The position numbers and the translations under genes are program-made. The notes below the pieces were generated by a model that was not told where the DNA came from, did not search any database, and saw only the letters and a list, made by a program, of their open reading frames with translations. A stretch of 64,000 nucleotides of DNA. It comes from Sandaracinaceae bacterium. GTDB taxonomy: Bacteria > Myxococcota_A > Polyangia > Polyangiales > Sandaracinaceae. Positions 17,675 through 25,549 of this stretch are shown here, piece after piece. Location: contig JAVJQK010000143.1 of assembly GCA_040218145.1 (NCBI GenBank), positions 1 to 64,000 of the forward strand. Direction: 5' to 3'. Each line of letters opens with the position of its first letter. Position 1 is the stretch's first letter.

Positions 17675-18789
17675 GCGGAGGACGCCGAGCGCGAGGCGTG
17701 CCCTCGACCGCGAGTCGGGGAGGCCACCACAGCCGCCGGTCGCCCAGCGCGAGTCAGATGCTGGGAAGCTACGCGCACGCGGCCGACGCCGACATTGTCG
17801 CGCCGCCGAGCGCCTATGCCGACATGGCGAGCCAGATCGCGTCGGAGGATGCGGCCCACATCACGCAGGTCGTCTCTCATCCGATCGACACGGCAGGCTC
17901 GACCATCGCCCGTGCAGCGCAGATGGAAGCGCAGATCGTGCAGGAGACGTTCGCGCCATTCACGGAGGCGCCCCCGTCCGCCGCCGCCGTTCCTGGCCAC
18001 TACCTCTCCGCCATTCTCGGCGTCATTGGTCTGGTCGACCAGATTCAGTACGTCGGCATCGCTGCTCTGACAGCACCGATTGCCGCCATCGCCCCTCCGC
18101 TTCCGTGCGCGACGCTCACTATGCCCATGCTGGGCATCCCGCACACGCATCCGCATCCTCCGAGCACCATCCCACCTGCCCCCCCCATCCCTCTCCCCAG
18201 CTTTGGCATGATGACCATGCCGGGCGCGATAAGCGTGCTGGTCGGCGGTATCCCGGCAGCTCGCTGCGGAGACGTCGGACTGATGCTCACCTGCGGGACC
18301 ATCGGTGTGCCCTGCGAAGTCATGCTCGGCTCGAGCAATACGTTCGTCGGCGGCGGGCGAGCGGCTCGGATGGGTACCGACCTCTTCTTTCACGACAACC
18401 CCGGTGAGATGGGGCCATTCGCCATGGCGATGGCGGTCGCAGGCGCCGTCGCGGCCTACGCGACCGCCGCCGGGCAAGCCATCGACGGGAACTTCGCGGG
18501 GGCCGCCGTGACGATGGCGCAGCAAGCGGCAGACGGCGCCGCGATGGCGCTCAAGATGATGCGAAAGGTCGACCCGGGTATGCCGCCTGACGCCGGCATG
18601 ATCATGATGGGCAACGCGACGGTGCTCGTCGGCGGAACCCCCTTCCCGGCGGCGATGGATATCTCCGCGATTCTCGGCAAGCTCGACGGTATCGCCAAGC
18701 GGACCGCTCGGCGGAGCAACGCCGCATCGGGTGATGGCGTCGACCCCCAGCGTCGCAACTGCGGCACTCAGAACTGCGCGGGCCACTGA
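17671..18789 (+). CDS. PAAR-domain spike-tip protein with hydrophobic regions
   Basis: 372 residues. PAAR proteins cap the VgrG spike and carry or recruit toxins. Two PAAR-like blocks are visible: LVGGIPAARCGD...TCGTIGVPCEVMLGSSNTFVGGGRAARMGTD (about 190-245) and MIMMGNATVLVGGTPFPAAMD (about 310-330). Between them lies a Gly/Ala-rich hydrophobic stretch (about 250-285) able to enter a membrane, and an earlier one near 110-145. The N-terminus is basic and Ser-rich. The gene overlaps the TPR gene (ATGA) and the rhs gene (TGATG), so all three should be made together. The PAAR protein, separate from its Rhs partner here, probably docks the Rhs shell on VgrG. Confidence 0.85.
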   Translation: MSGGRRARGVPSTASRGGHHSRRSPSASQMLGSYAHAADADIVAPPSAYADMASQIASEDAAHITQVVSHPIDTAGSTIARAAQMEAQIVQETFAPFTEAPPSAAAVPGHYLSAILGVIGLVDQIQYVGIAALTAPIAAIAPPLPCATLTMPMLGIPHTHPHPPSTIPPAPPIPLPSFGMMTMPGAISVLVGGIPAARCGDVGLMLTCGTIGVPCEVMLGSSNTFVGGGRAARMGTDLFFHDNPGEMGPFAMAMAVAGAVAAYATAAGQAIDGNFAGAAVTMAQQAADGAAMALKMMRKVDPGMPPDAGMIMMGNATVLVGGTPFPAAMDISAILGKLDGIAKRTARRSNAASGDGVDPQRRNCGTQNCAGH

Positions 18790-21700
18790 TGCCTTCACAA
18801 CGCTGCCCGAGCGCTGGTAGCCGTCACCTGGTCGGCGACCCCGTGGACGTCGTCACCGGCGCCAACACGTTTCGCGAGGTCGACTTCGAAGTCGCTGCTC
18901 CCTTCGAGCTCTTCTTCTACCGGCACTACGACAGCCGGTGGTGTCGCGACAACCGGGGCCTTGGACCGGGCTTCCGGCATGGGTTCGACCACTGGCTCAT
19001 CTTCGATCTCGACGGCGTCACGTACCGAGACTCGGACGGCTCGGACAAGCACTTCCCCCATCTGGTGGCCGACGGCCAGCGCTTCGCGAGCGGAGGATGC
19101 TGGCTCGAGCGCGTGACCGAGGAACGCTATGTCCTCACCCGTCACGCCCGGCCGACGATGGTCTTCCGCCGTCCACCGGGGGACATCGAGGCCGAGCTCG
19201 TCGAGCTCCGACAACTCGTCGATGGCGTGGAGCGACGTGTCCCGGTCACCTACGACGCCCAGGGAAAGCTCTCGCAGATTCTCGTCGCCCACGACGACAC
19301 CCTCCGTCTGGACTGGGACGAGCAAGGGTATCTGCACGGAGTCCGCCGCCTGAGCGAGGGCGACAAGCGAGAGTGGCTCGTCCGGTACCACTACGAGAAC
19401 GGGTACCTCGTCGCGGCGACGGACATGTACGGCCACTCGTTCCGGCTCGAATACGACCAGGCCGGACGAGTCCGCCGCCGCGTCGACAGGCGGGGCTTCG
19501 GCTTCCAGTTCGAGTACGACGAGGCCGGGCGGTGCATCTCGAGTGTCGGAGACGATGGCACGCTCGCCGTCTCGCTCACCTACAAGCCCCTGGAGTACGA
19601 GACCCGCGTCCTCGACGCGAACGCCGCCGAGTGGGTCTACCAGTACGACAAGTCGGGCGCCGTCGTCCTCATCACCGACCCGTACGGCGGGGTCCGCTAC
19701 TTCAAGACCGGCGATGACGGTCGGGTGCTCAGGGAGTACGACGCCAACGGCGGCTGCACGACCTACCTGCACGACGAGGCCGGGGCGCCGGTCGCGAAAA
19801 TCGATCCGCAGGGTCACGTCACCCAGCTGCCGGAGCCATTCCCGCCCAAGAAGCCCGGTGCGCACCGGGTGCCGAAGCTGCCGATCGAGTGGGAGCTCGG
19901 GGACCTGTGGGAGCGCGACTTCAAGCTCCCGGACCCTCACGAGCTGCCCTTCGACTTGCCGGCCGAGGTCCGCGACGCGTTGACCGTCAGCGACAGCCCC
20001 CAGCGCGGCACCGTCCAAACGGTCTGCGACTTCCAGGGGCACCGTGTTCGCGAGGAGGTCGAGAGCGGCGCTGCGCGAGCCTACGGTTACAACGCCAACG
20101 GCGGGCTCGAGACCGTAGTCGACATGCAGGGCGGCGCCTGGCGCATCGACGTCGACGGCTTCAATGACATCGTCGCCGAGACCGACCCGCTCGGCGGCAC
20201 GCTGCGCTACCGCTACTCGCAAACCCGCGCGATGGTCGCAGCGCTCGATCAGGCCGGCACCGAGACCGAGTACGACCGGGACCTGAAGGACCGCATCACC
20301 GCGGTGCGCCGGGACGGCGAGCTGCGAGAGACCTACGCCTGGGACCCGGCCGATCACCTCATCGAGAAGCGGGACGCGCTGGGGGAGGTGATGCTCGAGA
20401 TCGAGCGGGACACAGCCGGCCGTCCCGTGGTGAAGAAGCTCGCGAGCGGCGAGCAGCACGAGCTCGTCTACGACGAAGCCGGTCGGCTCACGGAGGCGCG
20501 CACCAGCCGTGGCCGCTGCACCTTCGCCTACGACTGGGCCGGCCGCCGGACCGAGGACAAGCGCGACGGCAAGGGCGTGGAGCACCGGTTCGCCCTCGAC
20601 CGTGTCCGCAGCACGACCGTCCTCGGCCGCTTCCGCACCGAGTACCGCGACACGCCGGGCGGCGGAGTCAGCATCACCGATCCGACCGGCCGGGAGCACG
20701 TGATCCGGTCCCACGGCCGCGGCCTCTTCACGCGGGACTTCGCCAACGGCGTCAGCGAGACGGTCCAGTACCACCCGCGCGCCGGGCGAGTGCTCGCGAA
20801 GGTGCTCTTCCGGCGGGACGCGCACGGCCACGCCTGGGCGCGTCGCTACCAGTACAGCGACGAGGGGGAGCTCCGGCTCGTCATCGATAGCGACGCCGGC
20901 CCGTCGCGCTACGAGCACGACGCCGCCCTCCGTCTGGCCAAGGCTACGCAGCCCGACGGACGCACGGCCGAGTTTCGCTACAACGCGGCCGGCACCCTCT
21001 TCCAGTCGTCGACGCTGCAGGGCGGCACCGTCGGCAAACAGAACCAGCTGCGCCAGGCCAATGGCGAGCGCTACGCCTACAACCACCGCGGGCACCTCAG
21101 CGAGCGGGTCAGCAGTCGTGGCAAGATCTCCTACGATTACGACAGCCTGGACCAGCTGAGCGTCGTCTTCTGGGAGGGCCCGAACGGCGAACGCTGGGGG
21201 TGGGACGCCGACTACGATCCGCTCGGTCGGCGGACGCGGAAGGCTCCTGGCTACACGAACGAGACGCACTTCTACTGGGACACGGACCGGCTGGCCGCCG
21301 AGGTCTTCTCCGACGGCCGGGTGCGCGTTTACGTCTACCCCGACGCCTTCTCGGTCGTCCCGCTGCTCTTCGCCGAATACGAGAGCGAGGACGCCGACCC
21401 GAGCTCGGGCCAGGTCTACTACTGCTTCACCGATCAGCGCGGCGCGGTTCAGCGGGTGCTCGACGACGACGGGGCCGTGGTCTGGTCCGCCAAGCTCGAG
21501 CCCTACGGGTACGTCCACGTCGAGCAGGGCGCCGATTTCCACCAGCCCCTCCGCTTCCCTGGCCACTACTTCGACTCGGAGACGGGGCTCCATCAGAACC
21601 GCTTCCGGTACTACGATCCACTGCTCGGTCGCTATCTGCAGGTCGATCCCACCGGGCTACGGGGAGGCGGGAATCTATACGCGCACACCGCGAACCCGCT

Positions 21701-22442
21701 CGTTCAGGTCGACCTGCGCGGGCTCACGCACCAGCCAAGTCCGACGCGTAGAGATGACGGGGGTGAGATTCCGGACGGTACTGAGCACGAGGCTCAACCT
21801 GGAACGACCCCTCCTGCGGAAAGCGTCCGAGTGGTGCCGCCCCCGAGGACGATCCTTGGCGGCCTCACGCCGGAGCTTGCCGCGCTCTCTTCGCGCTCGG
21901 AACAGTTGAGGACGCAGATAGCCGCCCATGAGGCCCGAGGCGGTAGGGTTGAGATGGCGGCGCCAGGAGTCGGCACGCACTATGATCCGACCACAAGGAC
22001 TGTTCGCGTACGTCCGGACGTCCCCTTAGAACAGCAGGCTGCAGGTCTCGCCCACGAACTCGGACACGCAAATGATACTAGCTCGTGGGTCCCGCCGACG
22101 GGGCTGTCGGAACAGGAGTATGTCAGCGCCAACGTTGATAGAGAGATGAGGGGAGAAGGGTTAGCCCAGTTGAACAATCTTGAGGTCCGAGATCAGATTA
22201 TGAGGACTGGTGGTCCAGATATCGGAATAAGTGGCACGCAGGATGCGGGCTATCAGTCCGCCTACGACCGACACAAGTCAGGCGACTTGACTCGAGATGA
22301 GGTCGTAGGAGAGCTTGGTCGGCTGATGGGTAGCGAAACGACGGGAACCACGGGGCAACCGTATCATGACTACTATGGCGACCATTATAGGACCCACTAC
22401 AACAGTACCGGAGGCTCGGTTGTTCACAAGGGCACTCCGTAG
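18789..22442 (+). CDS. Rhs effector with C-terminal zinc-metallopeptidase-like toxin
   Basis: 1217 residues. It opens with a DUF6531-like block (GDPVDVVTGANTFREVDFEV, about 15-35), followed by many YD repeats (YDAQGKL, YDEAGR, YDPLGRR) that build the Rhs cocoon, and the Rhs core end RYYDPLLGRYLQVDPTGL (about 938-955). Beyond a Pro-rich linker, the variable tip (about 1020-1217) contains GLAHELGHAND with H1089, E1090 and H1093, a zincin motif, and a Tyr/His-rich end (YHDYYGDHYRTHY). The tip has lower G/C and freer codon use than the core, as expected for an exchanged toxin cassette. No dedicated EagR chaperone is seen. The toxin class is inferred from the HExxH motif. Confidence 0.9.
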   Translation: MPSQRCPSAGSRHLVGDPVDVVTGANTFREVDFEVAAPFELFFYRHYDSRWCRDNRGLGPGFRHGFDHWLIFDLDGVTYRDSDGSDKHFPHLVADGQRFASGGCWLERVTEERYVLTRHARPTMVFRRPPGDIEAELVELRQLVDGVERRVPVTYDAQGKLSQILVAHDDTLRLDWDEQGYLHGVRRLSEGDKREWLVRYHYENGYLVAATDMYGHSFRLEYDQAGRVRRRVDRRGFGFQFEYDEAGRCISSVGDDGTLAVSLTYKPLEYETRVLDANAAEWVYQYDKSGAVVLITDPYGGVRYFKTGDDGRVLREYDANGGCTTYLHDEAGAPVAKIDPQGHVTQLPEPFPPKKPGAHRVPKLPIEWELGDLWERDFKLPDPHELPFDLPAEVRDALTVSDSPQRGTVQTVCDFQGHRVREEVESGAARAYGYNANGGLETVVDMQGGAWRIDVDGFNDIVAETDPLGGTLRYRYSQTRAMVAALDQAGTETEYDRDLKDRITAVRRDGELRETYAWDPADHLIEKRDALGEVMLEIERDTAGRPVVKKLASGEQHELVYDEAGRLTEARTSRGRCTFAYDWAGRRTEDKRDGKGVEHRFALDRVRSTTVLGRFRTEYRDTPGGGVSITDPTGREHVIRSHGRGLFTRDFANGVSETVQYHPRAGRVLAKVLFRRDAHGHAWARRYQYSDEGELRLVIDSDAGPSRYEHDAALRLAKATQPDGRTAEFRYNAAGTLFQSSTLQGGTVGKQNQLRQANGERYAYNHRGHLSERVSSRGKISYDYDSLDQLSVVFWEGPNGERWGWDADYDPLGRRTRKAPGYTNETHFYWDTDRLAAEVFSDGRVRVYVYPDAFSVVPLLFAEYESEDADPSSGQVYYCFTDQRGAVQRVLDDDGAVVWSAKLEPYGYVHVEQGADFHQPLRFPGHYFDSETGLHQNRFRYYDPLLGRYLQVDPTGLRGGGNLYAHTANPLVQVDLRGLTHQPSPTRRDDGGEIPDGTEHEAQPGTTPPAESVRVVPPPRTILGGLTPELAALSSRSEQLRTQIAAHEARGGRVEMAAPGVGTHYDPTTRTVRVRPDVPLEQQAAGLAHELGHANDTSSWVPPTGLSEQEYVSANVDREMRGEGLAQLNNLEVRDQIMRTGGPDIGISGTQDAGYQSAYDRHKSGDLTRDEVVGELGRLMGSETTGTTGQPYHDYYGDHYRTHYNSTGGSVVHKGTP

Positions 22443-22456
22443 AGAGAGGGAGTCGC

Positions 22457-22888
22457 ATGGGCGCCAGTGAGAAGTTCCGTGAGCTGCTAGTGTGGGCGTG
22501 TCAGTCTCGAGACATGCTGCGGACAGAGCTCGAGAAACGTCTCGAAGCGGACCTGCCTGTCTCGGGTGCGTCCTCCGCTTTTCGTTTCTTCGAACGCGAT
22601 GTTCCGGGGCATGGATGTCATGTGGAATGGCGCGAAGCCATCGACGGTGACCATCGCATCTTGATTCTCCAAGCCGCGCCGCCCTTCGAGGAGTCTGAAG
22701 CTGGAGTCGAAGCGTATGGCGTTGTGCAAGATCGTCAGATGTTCCCGCGGGTCCCGCCGAGCGGCGTCGTTGCGTACTCCATTCGAACGGCGGCAGGGAG
22801 GCCGGGAGGCATTCAGTACGACTCGACGGGTTCGAAGCTCATCGCGGCGCGCGTAGAGTTCGGTGAAGGATCCGCAGCGATGTCTTGA
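22457..22888 (+). CDS. Candidate immunity protein to the Rhs toxin
   Basis: 143 residues, starting 14 bases after rhs with GAGGGAG in front. It is a small cytoplasmic alpha/beta protein, without signal peptide or membrane helix, in the position that Rhs immunity genes always occupy. Composition is relatively A/T-rich like the toxin tip, consistent with the two moving together. No family recognised. A zinc peptidase toxin acting in the cytoplasm would need a cytoplasmic inhibitor, which this could be. Assignment is by position only. Confidence 0.6.
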   Translation: MGASEKFRELLVWACQSRDMLRTELEKRLEADLPVSGASSAFRFFERDVPGHGCHVEWREAIDGDHRILILQAAPPFEESEAGVEAYGVVQDRQMFPRVPPSGVVAYSIRTAAGRPGGIQYDSTGSKLIAARVEFGEGSAAMS

Positions 22889-22961
22889 CTCGACCCCCGG
22901 TGGTACCCCGCCTTCTCTGGTTCTAATGCCAGAACGACGAGTCCCGGAACGAGGAGGACAG

Positions 22962-23267
22962 ATGGTGGATCGCAGACCCAGCTTGGACAGGCACTTGTCG
23001 ATACTGCTCTGCTATCCATCTTCCCTCTCCAAACCGCGTCCCCTGGAGGCAGTCGTGGAGAAGGAGTACAAGTTGCTTCGTCGTAGTGAGTCGTGGGACG
23101 ACCGTGCTCCATCCATGTTCCGAGCGGCTGCTGAAGCTCTACAGATCGAGGGTTATCCGTTCGAGCTGTTGCATGACTCGCGTTGCCTCACGAGACAGCA
23201 ACTTCGTGAGTTTCTCGAGTTGCTGACGAGGAGGTACGAGGCGGAGTCGACGAGCGCTGGTAGCTGA
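22962..23267 (+). CDS. Small hypothetical, possible second immunity or accessory gene
   Basis: 101 residues from an ATG preceded by GAGGAGG. An in-frame extension to 22863 exists, but the ribosome-binding site favours this start. The protein is helical and basic/acidic mixed (SLDRHLSILLCYPSSL near the start, LTRQQLREFLELLTRRYEAE near the end). It sits 73 bases after the presumed immunity gene and shares its lower G/C. Displaced old immunity genes commonly trail Rhs genes, which is one reading. No homology recognised. Confidence 0.5.
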   Translation: MVDRRPSLDRHLSILLCYPSSLSKPRPLEAVVEKEYKLLRRSESWDDRAPSMFRAAAEALQIEGYPFELLHDSRCLTRQQLREFLELLTRRYEAESTSAGS

Positions 23268-23494
23268 GTGCCGATGTCTCGCGTCGATGGCAGGTGCCGA
23301 GTGGGCTCGTAGCCCTCCTCGGATGGGCAGCGCAAGGGCTCGGCTCCGAGGCGTCAATCGCCCAATTTGGGCAGGAACGGGGTGTTCCCGCTCGCGACCC
23401 TCCCCCTCACACTCCGTCTCGGAGACCGTACCTGCAAGCCTGGCCTCGCGCCCTTCATGCCCTCGGCCAGGCGGCGAAGATGTCATCTCGTGAT

Positions 23495-23854
23495 CTAAAA
23501 GGGAGACAAGATGCCGTCTCCGTCGTCGTCGACGGGCTCCGGCACGTCACCTGTCGGTATGAGAGTTAGACAGGGTGCAGGCCGCGCGGGCCCTTGGGAC
23601 GGCGAGCGCTCCTCGCCGCGTGGACCCCGCTCCTCACCTGGAGCCTTGCCTGGCCGGTCGGGCGAGTCGGAGGCTGGGACGGTCGGCGTGCGCTCCAGCG
23701 CGGGAGCCGCGGCGGGTGCGACCGGCTCGGGCTTCGCAGCGGCCAGCTTCGCGGCCTCCTCGCCGACTCCGGGCGATTCACACCCCAACGCTGCAGCGAG
23801 GGCCGCCGCGATCACGCGGTCGCGGCGCCCGCGAATGATCTCCGAGTCACTCAT
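23495..23854 (-). CDS. Putative small lipoprotein with proline/alanine-rich chain
   Basis: 119 residues from the ATG at 23854. A polar start (MSDSEIIRGRRDR) is followed by a hydrophobic stretch ending in a lipobox-like ALGC near residue 26. The rest is disordered (Pro, Ala, Glu, Ser) and ends in an Asp-rich DDDGDGILSPF. The GC-biased third positions support coding. It lies antisense to the flanking T6SS-island genes. Role unknown; similar short Pro-rich lipoproteins are common in Polyangia-type genomes. Confidence 0.5.
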   Translation of the reverse strand: MSDSEIIRGRRDRVIAAALAAALGCESPGVGEEAAKLAAAKPEPVAPAAAPALERTPTVPASDSPDRPGKAPGEERGPRGEERSPSQGPARPAPCLTLIPTGDVPEPVDDDGDGILSPF

Positions 23855-24113
23855 GTCGTTCGTGGACCCACTGGGGCCGAGATTCCCGAACTGGCTGGCG
23901 GCACGCCAGCGGACGGGCTGCGCGCGGTACGCTCCCGGTCCGTGCGAGCGCAAGACCTACATCTGCAACCTCCGACACTTCGTCGATGTGGGATACGCGT
24001 CGCCCGACGTGTACGACGAGGCAGGCGACCCCATCGGGCGATCGGCCGGAGGTCCTGGTGAATAGGTTTGCCAGTGTGGTCGACTGCTATCGAGCGATGG
24101 AGGGCAGGGGCAC

Positions 24114-25214
24114 GTGCTGAGCCCTCCCAGCGACGCCCAGGCGCTGGTCGATAGAGCGCGGCAGCTCTTCGCTCGGACCCAGGACCAGGCGGCAGATGTG
24201 GTCTCGGCCGCCCGGTCTCGCTGTGACCGGTGGGAGCTGGCGACCGACGAGTACTTCTCGTTCGATCCTCTCGATGTAGAGCTGCGCGCACACGCCGGGG
24301 CATCACGCGGGAAGCCGTTGACGAGCGAGCCCACGCGGGGTGGGTTTTACCGATTCGGCTTCGACGCCGATGGCGAGCTGATTGTCACGGAGAGGGTCTC
24401 TCGTTTCGCGCTGGTCGAGTGCCTCTTCCCGGAGTGCGATGACTCCGTCGCCGTAGAGATCGCGCCGAACGGAAGGCACCGCCTGCGCTCGGTCCGCGTG
24501 CGAGAGAGCGGCCCGAGCTTTCATTGGGTCGTGGCATTTGGCGGAAGGGAAGACTGGTCGGTGCGTCGCTACGACCTCGACGCGACCGGACACGCGGTCC
24601 GAGTCGTGGAGAGCACACCACTCGCCACGGTTGGAGCTGAGGTCGAGTACGACGCACTGGGGAGGCCGATTGCGATCGTAGACCAGCCATCCGCTGCCGT
24701 TCGTTGGAGCCGACCCACGGCGGGCCTGCGCGAGCTGCTCGCTTGGTACGAGAACGCGCTCGTCGACGCTCTCGAGGCGCCGATCGCCCATGCCGTCCGA
24801 GACCACGATGCCGTAGTCGTCGCGCTAGCCTACGGCGGGGGCGGTGGTGACACGCTTCCCCCAGAGCTGGCCGTGGCGACCCACGACATGATCGCAGCCG
24901 CGCCCCCCGAGATGGCCCTCGACCCGCACAACATGATCGGCGACCGCCACGGAGATGATGTGCCCGAGCTCAGAATCGACGCGCCGAGACTGGCCGAGGT
25001 GGGCAGCCAGATCACCTTCGAGCTCGGCTCGAATGCGGCAGAGCTCAGGAGGCTGCTGCGCAGAGTCGCCAAGGCGCTGTCAGCACGGGAGTGGGCAGGT
25101 GGGAAACGGATCGTTGTGTACGCCGCCGACCTGGACGCCGCGAACTGGGGTGCGGACCTCCGCGCTGTTGTCGGGTCCACTCGCCTCCGCGCGCTGGGCA
25201 TCGGCCGACGATAG
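24114..25214 (+). CDS. Hypothetical protein of the Rhs island
   Basis: 366 residues from a GTG; GGAGGG and CAGGGG lie just upstream. There is no signal peptide. The middle contains single YD-like units (YDLDATGHAVRVV and VEYDALGRPIAIVD, about 155-200), which resemble Rhs repeats and suggest descent from or binding to an Rhs shell. Residues 240-280 include a glycine run (YGGGGGD). The C-terminal 90 residues are mixed alpha/beta. It could be an immunity-type or accessory protein for an Rhs effector; no named family recognised. Confidence 0.6.
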   Translation: MLSPPSDAQALVDRARQLFARTQDQAADVVSAARSRCDRWELATDEYFSFDPLDVELRAHAGASRGKPLTSEPTRGGFYRFGFDADGELIVTERVSRFALVECLFPECDDSVAVEIAPNGRHRLRSVRVRESGPSFHWVVAFGGREDWSVRRYDLDATGHAVRVVESTPLATVGAEVEYDALGRPIAIVDQPSAAVRWSRPTAGLRELLAWYENALVDALEAPIAHAVRDHDAVVVALAYGGGGGDTLPPELAVATHDMIAAAPPEMALDPHNMIGDRHGDDVPELRIDAPRLAEVGSQITFELGSNAAELRRLLRRVAKALSAREWAGGKRIVVYAADLDAANWGADLRAVVGSTRLRALGIGRR

Positions 25215-25549
25215 CTGGGCGCCGGGTCGCACTGTCGGGACAGGGCGCTGGCGAGAGCTAGATACGTGGACGTGCCGGACGGCGACTCTCCACGTCGGCA
25301 CAATGGCTTGCTTTGCTGTTGTGGGCGCGCGACCATCGGGTTCGGGCCACGCATGCAAGACGACGTCTACGTTCCCGACACGATCCTCCTCGAAGAGGGC
25401 TGCCGCCCGGGAGGGCACGACCGGGAAGGAAGCTCGACCGCCTCGGGCTGGACGCTTCGTCTGTGCCGCCAGATACCCGAGCTCACTCGCCGGATGTCGC
25501 GCATTACGTTCTATTGACAGGCGGTGCGCCGCGATAGGAGGTCGGGGGC
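25215..25549. other. Intergenic, 335 bp, nothing firm
   Basis: It contains a TTGACA at 25514-25519, but no matching -10 element at normal spacing before the ribosome-binding site of the next gene. Short frames here lack start signals. Confidence 0.4.

Noticed and set aside
25514-25519. TTGACA as a promoter -35 for the pseudokinase gene
   Set aside because: No -10 element at 16-18 bases; the spacing runs into the ribosome-binding site.
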